Positions 43,944 to 55,531 of a stretch of 64,000 nucleotides of DNA are shown piece after piece; position 1 is the first letter of the stretch; the number at the start of each line of letters is the position of its first letter. The translations under genes and the position numbers were made by a program. The DNA comes from Triatoma infestans (lineage: Eukaryota; Arthropoda; Insecta; Hemiptera; Reduviidae). Below the pieces are notes generated by a model. It was not told the origin of the DNA. It saw only the letters and a list, made by a program, of their open reading frames with translations, and ran no database searches. The DNA is taken from positions 173,161-237,160 of the forward strand of contig JAAEAF010001077.1 in the NCBI GenBank assembly GCA_011037195.1, written 5' to 3'.

Positions 43944-45015
43944 ACTGCACACACTAGTTACGCACATAAATGTCTATCATTTTTACTTTCTCTTACTGCT
44001 AGTACTTTCTCTTACTCTTAGTAAGAGGAAGTATTGTAATCATGTCAAATTTTCGATATCGAGTTTTCCCCGGAAATATCCGTTTTGAGGTCCCCTGAGT
44101 CTAAAATGTCGTTTTTAGCAAATGGTGTGTGTATGTGTGTGTTGTGTGTGTGTGTGTGTGTGGTGTGTATGTGAACAGCATAGCTCAAAAACGAAAAACC
44201 GTAGAAAGTTGAAACTTGATATTCCGATTAGGTATCACCATGGCATCTGACAGTACGTTATCTGTCAAAATTTCTCAACCGGAAGTACCACTTTACTTCT
44301 TGTTTTTTTTTTACTTTTTTGCGTTTTTCTCAAAAATGGCTCCGACGATTTTCTTCAAACTTGATATATCAACTACACATACAAAGTTCTACAGTTTTGA
44401 TTTGAAATGTTACTCTGGGAAACATTTAAGGATAGTTGTGGGGGAGGGGTGGGGTTAGGTTTTCATCTATAGTGCTATTTCAGTTTATTAAACAATTCTA
44501 TCATCTAAAAATGTTAATTAGAATTGAATATGTTGTAGAAATTCCGAGTTTCAAAAAAATCGGATAACCGGAAGTGCGTTTACTTTATCACTTTACTAAA
44601 TAATTTTTTCACTTTTTCGCGATTTTCTCAAAGATATCTCCGTCGATTTTCTTGAAACTTCCTATATAAACTAAAATATAAAGATCTACAAGTTTTATTT
44701 AAAACATTTCTCTGGGAAAATTCATTTAAGGGCACTTTTGGATGAGGGGTGGGGTTATGTTTTTCTCTAAAGTGGTATCATAGTTGATTATACAATTCTA
44801 TCATCCAAACAAAATTAATTAGAAATAAATAGATGGCCAAAATTCCGAGTTTCAAGAGAATTAGTAAACCGGAAGTGCCCTTTTACCGGACAGTTTTTTT
44901 CAGTTTTCGACGAATTCATTAAATTTGTACACTAAGTATAAAATTTGTCATTTATAATTTTGAGAACTGGAGTAAGAGAATGTTGTATGAGGGGTTTCAC
45001 ACCAGATTTTTTTTA
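43944..45015 (+). repeat. Family A repeat, long form, paralogue of 37201-38240
   Basis: Start CTTTCTCTTACTGCTAGTAC, GTAAGAGGAAGTATTGTAAT (44021-44040), GTTTTCCCCGGAAATATCCG, TG-rich tract 44125-44170, ATGTGAACAGCATAGCTCAA, CTCAACCGGAAGTACCACTT (44275-44294), a second and third module, right end AGTAAGAGAATGTTGTATGA. The 80-codon frame at 44216-44458 is repeat-derived. Confidence 0.9.
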
Positions 45016-45510
45016 ATGGCCTGCCCAAAATGTAATTGTAAAGAAAATTTGTTAATCAAATTGTATTAATTGGGAGTAAGAGAAAGTGATGTAATTGTTT
45101 CACATCAGACTGTTAATATTATTTTTCTCCACCTAGATAAAGATGAATTGCAATCAATCATAATTGCAGAGGGATTTAGGGACTTTCGTTTTTAGTTTAA
45201 GAATAACATACGAACAGATTCACATACAAACGTCCAACACTAGTCATTCAGTCGTGGCTCGTACAGTGTACGTGAATGATAAGGAAGGATATTTCATAAT
45301 ATTTGGTATCAGTGATAACAACGCAACACTTTCACAACACTTGTATCAATTGGCCCTCTAAATTACACAATACTCTCACAAATAACTTATCAAAATCAAA
45401 TTTCATTTTTCATTCAGCCTTATCTTTTTATATAATTTAGAAAATTTTTAGAATAAAGAAATATGTACATGAATGGAAAATAACTTCATAAAATGATTGG
45501 GATGCAGAAT
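45016..45510. other. Solo family A right end and spacer
   Basis: 45073-45110 is GGAGTAAGAGAAAGTGATGT followed by TTTCACATCAGAC. The rest, including the 65-codon frame 45164-45361, has no recognised domain. Confidence 0.5.
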
Positions 45511-45650
45511 TTTATGTGCTCTAGGAGGCCAATACAGCTCACTCTGGAGATGGATAAGGTTGGCTAACACGAGAGAATACTTCCTGGAGGCTGGTGGTGC
45601 ACTGAGAACGTCTGTGCTGATGACGACCACTGTAAATGATGGCGCTCTTT
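45511..45650 (+). mobile_element. SINE S1, body fragment without the tRNA head
   Basis: CTCTAGGAGGCCAATACAGC, TCACTCTGGAGATGGATAAG and GGTGCACTGAGAACG line up with the S1 body (CTAGGAGCCTCTACAGCTCA, GGTGATGGACAGTG, TGCACTGAGAAGGC). 5'-truncated and diverged. Confidence 0.65.
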
Positions 45651-46205
45651 TTTATTTTTTTTTGAAATCTTGTGTCACATGACTTTCACAGTTTATACAG
45701 ATTTAAGTGGCAAATTTCCTTCGAACTAATTATTTTAGCAAATATTTAATTCTAATTAATATTATTTTTATAATAGAATAAACTAAAATAGCAGTTTAGG
45801 AGAAAACATAATCCAGCCCCTCACCCAAAAGCCGCCTTAAATGAATTTTTCTGGAGAAATATTTCTGCTCTTTGTATGTGTGAATGATATTATTAGTTTT
45901 AAGAAAATTGCTGGAGCCGTTTTATAGAAATCTGTAAAAAAGTGAAAAATTCATTCAGAAAAATGGTATTTCCGGTTGAGGAATTTTAACAGATAACTTA
46001 CTGTCGTATCTTATGGTGATACTCAAATGGAATATCAAGTTTGAACTATCAGCAATTTTTTTAGCTGTGCTGTTAACTTACACACACACACACCTTGTTT
46101 TTGACTCAGGGGACCTCAAAACGTATATTTTCTGTGAAAACTCGATATTGAAAATTTGACATGATCATAATTACTTTCTTTTACTGGGAGTAAGAGAAAG
46201 AAAAA
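45651..46205 (-). repeat. Family A repeat
   Basis: Degenerate right end GTGTCACATGACTTTCACAG (45671-45690), GCCGCCTTAAATGAATTTTT, GGTATTTCCGGTTGAGGAAT (45965-45984), (CA)n 46080-46093, left end TTTTCTGTGAAAACTCGATA and CTTTTACTGGGAGTAAGAG (46127-46195). Confidence 0.8.
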
Positions 46206-46800
46206 ACGATATATATAAGAAGTTACATTATTGAAAATATAATAACTATATAATTTCTGGAGTGACGAAATATAGAAATGTCAAATCGATAAAACAATAT
46301 CGAGAGGCTAGCAAAAAAAAAAAAAAAAAAAAGTTAAAATGAATTGAAATATTTTCAACGAACAAATAATAATTTACATTTATCATCAAATATGTGACGA
46401 TTGTATTGATTTTGTTTGAGTAACACTGTATTGTATCACTTGTGCAGAATGTTGCGTAATACGCGAATCAAGATAAAATATCGACCACTGATGACCATAT
46501 TACTGTATAATGAGATAGAGTAGTTCCTGTTAATATCTTACTTTCCGTGTAATAAACAAATACACTGCGATTAATTTTATTCAATAAGATCCACTGTTTA
46601 CTGAATCAGCCAATATTGCGGTCATGCCAAATTTCCCAAATTTTATTTCCACCGGAAATGTATTATCTGAGATAATGTTAATACGGAAAAATCTAGTAAC
46701 ACATATTTTTACATTGTTAAAAGAGATTATGGCACTGCGATATGATACCGGATGTTTACTAATACTTCAATGTTATAACAATAAGAGAATCTAAACTTAA
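46206..46800. other. AT-rich spacer with a left-end fragment
   Basis: 46612-46665 resembles a forward left end (CCAATATTGCGGTCATGCCA, TTCCACCGGAAATGTATT). A-run 46313-46333. No gene. Confidence 0.5.
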
Positions 46801-47600
46801 TAAAACCACCTTTTTAAGGAAATCATTACCCTCCCCCCCAAATCTTCTTAAATGAACATTCTCAGAAATAGTTTCACACAGAAGTGGATAGGTCTCTCTG
46901 AATTTTTAGTTTCTGTACCATTTTTGATGAAATCTTTCTTTTTTTTTGTATACACAAAATCGCAGGAAACAACTGTTGAGTGAACAGTCAACCGTCAACC
47001 GAATTTCTTCAAACTTGGAGTTTTGGCGACATTTTTAATTCTAATTTAACTTTTAATAATTTAGCTATTATAATAGCTAAATTAATATATATATAACTTA
47101 AATTAATATACATATAATACATAAGTTAAATCAATATACATATAATACGTAAGTTAAATTAATATATATATAATTTAGCTATTATTGTGAAGCATTACTC
47201 CACTTACATGGATTTTCCCGGACAAAAGTTTCAAATAAACGTAGTTCTTTCTCTGATTAGTTTATAATATATACCAAGTTTATAGAAAAACCGTTGGAGC
47301 AGTTTAGGAGAAAATCCCCAAAAAAACTGAAAAATCCATCCAGTAAAGCAATACTTCCGGTGTTTCCCAAGTATAAAGTGTCCCCCCCACATCCCATTGT
47401 GATACCTAAATTTGATTTCAAGTTTAAACTTACTGAGATTATTCGTTTTTGAGCATACACATTCGTTCACATACATACCCAGACCATTTTCAAAAAACTA
47501 CTTTTTCGGACTCAGAGGATTTCAAAAAGTGTATTTCCCGTGGAAAGTTGCCATCGAAAATTTGACACGATCACAATACTTTCTTTTACTGTGAGAAATA
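46801..47600 (-). repeat. Family A repeat with a TA-rich expansion
   Basis: TCTTCTTAAATGAACATTCT, CGACATTTTTAATTCTAATT, a duplicated TAAATTAATATATATATAA stretch (47060-47180), GCAATACTTCCGGTGTTTCC (47346-47365), GATACCTAAATTTGATTTCA and left end CATCGAAAATTTGACACGAT (47552-47571). Confidence 0.7.
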
Positions 47601-48425
47601 CATGTTTTGGGTCCCGTGAATACGAAAATAGGTTTTTAGCGAATGGTCTGTATGTATATATGTATGTGTCTAGGTATGTGGGCGTACTAGCAGAATATCT
47701 AAAAAACGAAAATCTCAGGAAACTTAAATTTGGTCTTTCGTTGTAATATCACAGTATCAGATATAAAGATTTCGGACAAAATCCATCAACCGGGAGTGCG
47801 ACTTACTGCAAGGGTTTTCCCGTTTTTCGCATTTTTCTTGAAAATAGCTCCAACGATTTTATTTAAACTCGGTACACTATTTACACACATAAATACCTGT
47901 CATTTTTATTTGAAACATTTCCCCGGGGAAATTGTTGTTGGTGGCGGTGGGGGGGCGGTAGCGTTATGCTTTCCTGTAAAGCACCACCAGATTAATATAC
48001 GTACGTTAGAAACATTGCTAGAATTTCAAATGTGAAGAAAATCGGTTAACCGGAAGTGTGATTTTACAGAACAGGTTTTTGAGGTTATTTTTTTTTTAAT
48101 ATTCTCGGCGATTTCATTTAAACTTGGAATACGATTTGCACAGATATAAACTATAACTTTTATTACAAACATTTTTCCCTAATAATTGATTTTAAAGGGT
48201 TGGTGGGGGTCTGTCAGTTAGTTTGAATTTAAAGTTCAGAAGCTTTGTGGTTTGACATAAAGCGCTTAACGTAAGCCCGCTCAGGTATTCAAGTAAAACC
48301 CCTGCTACTATTTGTATGACCAGCCCAAATAAACATTGTCAAAGTTGCAAGTTTAAAGAATATTTTTTGATTAAATTATATTAATTAGTAAGAGGAAGTC
48401 GTGCGAGTGTTTCACACCAGATTTT
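47601..48425 (+). repeat. Family A repeat, subfamily B 3' end
   Basis: GAAATACATGTTTTGGGTCC, CAACCGGGAGTGCGACTTAC (47787-47806), GTTAACCGGAAGTGTGATTT (48044-48063), then the B module (GCCCGCTCAGGTATTCAAGT) and right end AAGTCGTGCGAGTGTTTCAC (48396-48415). It faces the preceding copy, almost left end to left end. Confidence 0.85.
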
Positions 48426-49218
48426 TCTGTTTAAAAAATTTATCGGAGTATTCTGACCCGGAATGACCTAGAGTGCTACTCTTCTGGTGCGTTGCTATCT
48501 TGTGATACTTACAATTGTGACTCACAAGCAGTTCTATACAAAATTTCCGCCCGCATTAGGAACAATACATAGCAGGTCCTCCAACAATACATAGCCGCAG
48601 GTCCCCCGCAATACTTAGAGCAGGTTCCCCATCCTCGTTGCCTGTATGGTTCATCGTCTTGGTTGGTTACTTTGAAAGAAACCAGAAACATTTATTTTTA
48701 GTGTATATTTAATTCGAAAATATGACGGCAAGTTCGCAATACTTTCTTTCAAGCTAAACTTAATTTAAAGAAGAATTGAACATGCTCAAAAGTTTCTCAA
48801 AAGTTCACGCATAATATCTCGAAAATTTAATTTTCTTTATAAAGATAAAATTCGCTGTGATATTTGATTATAGCGGTGAGCAGCGCAGACACAAACAGTG
48901 TGTGCTATTATACAACTCAGACGGACAACACACTGACAGACACTGTTTCTAATGTAACAGTTTACTACTACACCTCAGATATATATTAGATAACTGGACT
49001 GTGTACTTTGGCACCAGCCGTCACTTGTCATCTCTCACATCATCTTTTATATAACCTTCCACCCCCCTCTGTATATATGTATATATATATATATATATAT
49101 ATAAAACTAGGGCAGGTTGAGCTATTGGTGGTCTGCCTACCGAGGCTGTTGTCTTACATTGCCTTCTTAATTAAAACCACATTTATACTTCCTCAATTCT
49201 AGTAACTAAACTAAGATA
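48426..49218. other. Unassigned spacer, (TA)n
   Basis: 48560-48625 has a local duplication of AATACATAGC/GCAGGTCC. (TA)n at 49075-49103. No gene. Confidence 0.5.
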
Positions 49219-49679
49219 AACCTGGTGTGAAACACTCACCCACTTTCTCTTACTCTAATTAATACAATTTAATCAAGAAATTTTCTTTACAATTGCAACG
49301 TTACAATGTTTAGTTGGGCTGGCCATGAAATGGTGGTGGGGATTTTGCTTGTATATCTGAACGGCCTTATGTGTAACGCTCTGTGCGTTTCACAAGGAAG
49401 CTAATGCAAATTAAATTTAAACAGACTGACAGACCTCCAGTAGCCCTGTAAAATGTTTCAAATAAAAGTGGCACATTTCGATGTATGGAGCAAGCATTCC
49501 AAGTTTAATAAAAATCATTATAACCGTTTTTTAAGAAATTCCAAAAACTCAAAAACCTATTCTGTAAAATCACATTTCCGGTTAATCAATTTTCTTCAAA
49601 TTTGGTATTCTATCAATGCTTGTAATGTGTATTAATATGATGAAGGTGGTAAAAACTATCTATTATACTGGAGTGGTAC
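49219..49679 (-). repeat. Family A repeat (right part), split by a hAT element
   Basis: Right end CCTGGTGTGAAACACTCACC (49220-49239), subfamily B block (GGCCATGAAATGGTGGTGGG, ACGGCCTTATGTG) and AATCACATTTCCGGTTAATC. It continues at 50785. Confidence 0.85.
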
Positions 49680-50784
49680 CAGTGGCGGCTCCTGACTTGG
49701 ATATGTGGGGGTTCAACATTTTTTTTTTAAACGCTTACATTACCTATCATTATTAGTAGCTTGGCTAGTTAGAAATCATGAAGTAAGCCAAGAGCCAGGT
49801 AAAAACTTGCAGCCCTCCCCTACAATTAAATATATTAAATTAACAATAAATCTGTCACTGTGCACCTAGAGAAAACTGCGAAAAAAAGAGTGGTACCGTT
49901 TGAGTTCGAAAATTAAGTGGTTAACTTAACGGAAATTTTTATTATCATCTAAAAAAGTGTTTCGGTTCAAAGGAAATGTCATGAGTTAGCATTGATTCTT
50001 TGCTGGGTCATATCTCTTAGTGATGTTTTAAGTACCAATACCAACATCAAATTTTTATAAATATAAAAGCAATATATAAAAATCCACACATTGGCACAGG
50101 CACATCACATCACAAAAAATCTAGTGTGAAACACACACACACACACACTACAATAAATTTGCCAAAAACATTTTTTTTAACTCCGGTTAAGATCGGGTAA
50201 GTTCGTTCATAGATCGTAAGTAATGTTCATCGCGCAAGAATCCCCCACTCTTATTTTAAAAAGTAATAAGGAATATACACTTTTCTATACTAACACAAAG
50301 AAATTTTTTATATATACATATATATATATACTAAATTCTCAGGCGCGACTCCCAACTGTGAACCCCCAACTTCCTACTTTTTTATACATCTCCTGATATG
50401 TGCATGCATTATACCTACAATCGTACAAAAATGCACAAAACATTAGAGTGAGCTCCTATACTGATATACGTTCCTATTCTTTTATTTCTAATTCTCCTCG
50501 GATTTGACAAACAAATTATTTTTTTCACATCATTCTCATTCATTTTTTTACATGGATTTGATTGAAATTTGATATCAGGCAATATATACTATTTTTACTG
50601 TGACTAAGGTTTAAGGTTTGAAACTAATATAAATAAAAATGAAAATATTTTTTGAAATTGAAATATGAATAAGAGAAAGTAATATGAAATATAATAAAGA
50701 AATATGATAATTTGTTACTTTTTATTTTTTTCAAATAGCTGGGGGGTTCAGTCGCGCAATCGCGAATACCAGTAGCCGCCACTG
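49680..50784. mobile_element. hAT-type element, non-autonomous
   Basis: Terminal inverted repeats CAGTGGCGGCTCCTGAC (49680-49696) and, reading inward on the minus strand, CAGTGGCGGCTACTGGT (50784-50768). The first 11 bases are identical. The 8-bp target duplication AGTGGTAC (49672-49679 and 50785-50792) is diagnostic of hAT. The 1105-bp interior has no transposase frame. It contains a decayed family A right end (50115-50140) beside (AC)n and an internal GCGCGACTCCCAACTGTGAA, a partial inverted match to the region near the right end. Confidence 0.9.
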
Positions 50785-51210
50785 AGTGGTACTATAACGC
50801 TACTGTTCCCCCAGGATCCCTAAAAACATCAATTTTCTCGGGAAAATGTTACAAATAAAAGTGACAGGTATTTATGTGAGCAGATAGTATTGGAAGATTA
50901 AAGAAAATCGTTGGAGCCGTTTCCGAGAAAATCATGAAATAAATACTGGAAAAAAATTGAGTAAAGTCGCACTGCCGGTTGGTGTCTCCTTAAATCTGCT
51001 TGTCTGATTTGGCGGTTGTACCTAAACGGAATACCAAGTTTGAGCAGACTGCGACTTTTCGTGTTTGAGATATTTTGTTGACATGGGTAGTTACACACAC
51101 AGACACACAAATCACAAGACACAGGCGCCCCCCAAAACATGTATTTCCGGTGAAAATTCAATTTCGAAAATGTGGCACGATCGCTCCTGGGAGTAAGAGA
51201 ATGTGCAAAA
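50785..51210 (-). repeat. Family A repeat (left part), continuation
   Basis: ATCGTTGGAGCCGTTTCCGA, AGTCGCACTGCCGGTTGGTG (50971-50990), CTAAACGGAATACCAAGTTT, GTATTTCCGGTGAAAATTCA and CACGATCGCTCCTGGGAGTA (51141-51195). Confidence 0.87.
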
Positions 51211-52239
51211 GACGTATTCTGAAAAAGTCGCACTTTCGCTTTATAGATTTTACTTTTTTTAACTTGGAATTCTTGAATACAAATTCACTGAAACTTCACA
51301 TTATATAAGTGGTAGAGTCTATTTTATATACCGGAAGCACCATTAAGAGATAAGTTTAACGTTGCAGCTCCCCTAATCTCCCTCCAAAAATGGATTTCAA
51401 TGAGAATTACACTTTCAGAAGTTTCTCACGGATATTACCAGTAACAATTCCGCTTGCTTCCTTCACGTGCTTGACCTATTTAAATAGAAAACAAAAAAGA
51501 AAATCAAAAAGGTAACAAACAGGATGAAATGAGAAAGACTGAAGAAGTGCCGATGAATTCTATCAGATATACATCACATGGAATTACAGGCGGAGAAATT
51601 GCCCCGGTCGGCGGCGGAGATTGTACAGTCGGAGGCAGTCATCTAATTTCTTCAATCACTACTGCTCCTTCTCTCCATCTTTAAAGGATTTTTTTTTTCA
51701 TTTCATTCCTTTTACATTTTTTATTTAAGAAAAATGGTAAAATGTAATTGTTTTAACAAATCCAAAGGACACTTCATGGGGTCGTCTACGGTTAAAAAAA
51801 AATATAATGTAGCAAACAAATTAAATCATCAAACTTATCTTCCTAATAATAAATATACTTTTATTGATAATAGAATTTATTTCGAAATATAAATTAAATA
51901 TTAAACATCGCAATAAAATATTATATAATAATAGAGTATAAATAAATTATACAATCAATTATTGCAGAAAAAAAAATTAAAATTTACTGTTAAATTATAT
52001 AACAGATGATATAAGTTTAAATGTTCATACAGACTATATTTCAAATTGGAGGGGAGCACTTTATTTCAATTACAACCGTGACCAGCAAGTGTGGTAGGTA
52101 TACACTTGTCCCCAATCAAATAGGGATGAAGACGAAAGTAATATCTCTTTGTGTGATACCCAAGGAATAAGTAAATTTTTAATGGATCAATTTGCCCCAT
52201 GTTATAAAAGTTTAATGTTGAAGCATTCACAAACACACA
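51211..52239. other. Mostly AT-rich spacer
   Basis: 51225-51360 holds a weak forward module (AAAGTCGCACTTTCGC). 51590-51640 is a GC-rich patch (GGTCGGCGGCGGAGATTG). 51720-52060 is very AT-rich. No gene. Confidence 0.5.
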
Positions 52240-53819
52240 CACATTTTCTCTTATTGCAAAGTGGTGGTGGGGGTACCACCATGTGTTCTCTGCACATAGC
52301 AGGTTGTAGTTGAATGTAAGAATGCAATTATAACATAGTATTGAAGAGTACTGTAACAACATAATTCAAAAATTTCACAAAAATAAATTTTCCCCCCCAA
52401 AATTTGTCCAAATAAAAGTGATAGATTTCTAATCTACACAGTGTAGATTTCTATATCTACACAGTGTAGCATTCCATGGATCCAAGAAAATCATTGCAGC
52501 CATAATAAAGAAACAACATTTTCTAAGACATTCTGGAATTTTGCAAAGCGAAAACGGCTCCAACCTTTTTTTCTTTTTCATCTGTAAAACACATTTTTAT
52601 TTCTATAGATGATTTAGAGCAAGTGACTAGTAATTTTTAATTTTTTTTCTTTCATGTTTCTGTGCTAATATGTTGTAAGTTTCAAAGTTTCACATCTTCA
52701 AGACTATCTATATATTAAAGCCTGGATAAAGGTTTATATCAACGGTCAACAAAAAACTTAATATGTTTAGTAAAAAGTTTATGTTTCACTTGTTCTAATA
52801 AAATGCTCTTTATCTATTTATATAATTTGATTCAGATAAATTATCGTTTATATAATAATCTTTTTTACAGTTATTTACAGTTTTGAGTGCATATAAAATT
52901 GGATTACTTTGCAACGAACCTCTATATTATATGATATTAATTTAAATATAATGTATGCAGTTAACAGGCTATGGAATCTCTGTTGATGCGAGGTGTCATT
53001 GAACGCAAACCAGTTTAGTAACTGACCTTGACTAGTAACCAATCCAACATTGTGCGAGGTTACACTGGGTAGACAGAGATTTGTTCTTTCTTTTAATAGC
53101 AGCATCAACCAGCTATTGTAATCTCCTCAGAAAGCACATAACACTATTACTATGTAGAACCAAACAAATATAATATTTATCATAAACTGTAGGGTCTAGT
53201 TCAGAAAGCGGAAGCCACCTGTTTTCTGTTGGAATTTTCTATATTTTAATACCAGTACATAAATAAACTAAAAACTACACTACAGAGCATGAAATTTAGT
53301 AATGTCCAGCATTATTTGCTCGAATAAGTCCCTTCCGGCATATCGTTGGCGCCACATACTCGTAAATTCAGTTATGAATCTAGAAGAGCCTATGTTGTCC
53401 CAAATTCTACCTTGTTTCTTCGTTTTGCAAGGGCCCACAATCCTTCGGCCGGTATTAGTGTGCGCCCCATTGCTGTATCTCGATAATTCTCCCAGTGATT
53501 ACTATCACATGCAAGGAATTGTAATTAAGAAGAGGAACAAATAGACAGATATTAGGTTTAAAGAAGTAAAATATTATAGCAGTCAATGAAAGTAGTGTCT
53601 ATTTTTCTAGAAGATGAACTCCAGAAAGTTGGTTTATTCACCATGGACGACAACCAAGAAAACCTGTAAACTATCAGAAGGTTGCGTACAACCTTAGAAA
53701 AGTATGTCTATTAAGCGGCTATTAGGAAATAACTAGAAATATATATATATAAGAATGCAAAGATGATTCCCACGAGATTAAGTTTACAGTTAAACGGAAC
53801 GCATTTTGCTCACGAATAG
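52240..53819. other. Spacer with minor family A pieces
   Basis: 52240-52275 (CACACACATTTTCTCTTATT, GTGGTGGTGGGG) and 52380-52610 (AAATAAAAGTGATAGATTTC, CGAAAACGGCTCCAACC) are weak family pieces, with a small TCTACACAGTGTAG duplication at 52431-52468. Frames at 52066-52362, 52875-53108 and 53302-53544 carry no domain I recognise. Confidence 0.45.
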
Positions 53820-55531
53820 CAAAGGTTTCTTTTTATTTATTTTAGTAACCATTCGGTAAAAAACAACTAAGGATTATTAATGAAAAATCCGCTGGAAGCG
53901 ACGAATTGATAAATGAATATATAAAATTAGCTTCCTCAAGCATTACAGGATGTTTAACATTTATCTTTAATCAGATTATGAGGACTACAAAAGTTCCTGA
54001 TCAGTGGTTAGTTTCAGACATAATTTTACTATATAAAAAAGGTGATCCCATGGACATAAAGAATTATCGCCCTATTAGCTCTTTTCTATATAAGCAAAAT
54101 CTTCGCTAAAGTTATTCAGAGTCGAGTGAAAAAGAATTTAGAATTCAACCAGCCTATCGAACAAGCGGGATTTCGGCCTAATTTTTCTACAATGGATAAT
54201 TTACTGGTGGTTAATCAGATTATAGAGAAAAGTAGAGAGTATAACACTGATGTATATTTAGCTCTGGTCTTCACAAAAGCATTCGACCTTGTTAAACATG
54301 ATGCCATTTATAGAAGTTTGGCAGAACAAGAAGTGAATAGAGAATACATTAATGTTTTAAATTATTGGTATAATAATAGTAAGGCCAGGGTAATATTAGA
54401 TAGAGCAGGCCCTTATTTCCCATTGCAAAGAGGGGTGAGACAGGGCGATCCCCTTTCGCCAAATTTATTCAACTGCATCTTGGAACAAGGTTTAGAAATC
54501 TCCATTGGCAAGATAAAGGTTTAAAAATAAATGGCGTCAATATTAGTAATCTGCGTTTTGCAGATGATATTATCTTGATTGCGAAATCTGCAAATGAATT
54601 GCAACAAATGCTCGAGGAATTGGACTATGCTGGAAAACATTCTGGACTTGTCATTAGTCAGGAAAAAACGGTACTCCTAACTAATGCCAGCAGGTCAGAT
54701 ATTTTTCTTAATGGGAAGAAGTTGGAATGGTCCACAGAAACAATTTATTTGGGGCAAACAATATCCTTTAGAGACAATTTTAGCAAAGAAATAGATCGCA
54801 GGATATCTCTCTCCTGGAAAAAATATTGGTCTCTAAAGTATATATTTAAGAGTAAATTGTCCTTAAGTCTAAAACGTCTGACCTTTAATAAGTGTATCTT
54901 ACCTTGCATGACTTACGGCGCTCAGACATGGGCAGTGACCAAGAAAAATATAGAAAGGCTAAAAGTAACGCAAAGGGCAATTGAAAGGAGCATTCTGGGA
55001 GTAAGCAGGAAGGATAGACTCACTAATGAAGAGTTAAGGCGAAGGACAAAAGTGGAAGATGTTGTGGCCACAATTAAAAAACTAAAATGGAAATGGGCCG
55101 GCCACATTGCAAGATTAGGTGACGATCGCTGGACTAGGAGAATTTTAGACTGGCAACCCCTCGACTGCTATAGAAATAGAGGTAGACAGCCGTTGAGATG
55201 GAGGGACGAACTTGTCCAACAAGCAGGAATCTTATGGCAGCGTACAGCTCGGAACAAGCATTCTTGGTCTAAACTGGGAGAGGCCTTTGCCCAGAAATGG
55301 GCCTAGTTTCCTAATTTTTCTATAACTTTTCTTTTTGTAGTATAATTAATATGTATTTTGATTTTTTGTTTAAAGTATTTACATTTCTTTTTCCTTTAAA
55401 GTAGTTTAATTATTTTATTTCATTATATTTTATTTCACTAAGTTTGTTGTACTCATAAAGACATTTTCTTTGTAATTCTTTGTAAATAGGAAACTAATAA
55501 AAGGCTTTATTATTATTATTATTATTATTAA
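53820..55531 (+). pseudogene. LINE, reverse transcriptase (RTE-like), 5'-truncated
   Basis: The three frames of this copy contain, in order, EKSAGSDELINEYIKL and GDPMDIKNYRPIS (53886-54080); after a shift near 54090, QAGFRPNFSTMD, a motif A region reading ALVFTKAFDLVKHDA, and motif B RGVRQGDPLSPNLF (54430-54471); after a second shift near 54525, motif C LRFADDIILIAKSANE and the long tail frame to 55306. The tail has LPCMTYGAQTWAVTKKN, KWKWAGHIARLGDDRW and GRQPLRWRDELVQQAG. Motif A lacks the usual catalytic Asp before xKAFD. Motif C FADD is intact. A 220-bp 3'UTR ends in (ATT)n at 55505-55531. No endonuclease domain remains. Confidence 0.9.
55505..55531. repeat. (ATT)n tail of the LINE
   Basis: Tandem trinucleotide directly after AATAAAAGGC. 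Short tandem repeat tails are common in some LINE clades, including RTE. Confidence 0.85.

Noticed and set aside
54922..55107. Minus-strand frame in the LINE
   Set aside because: Antisense of the reverse-transcriptase tail frame.
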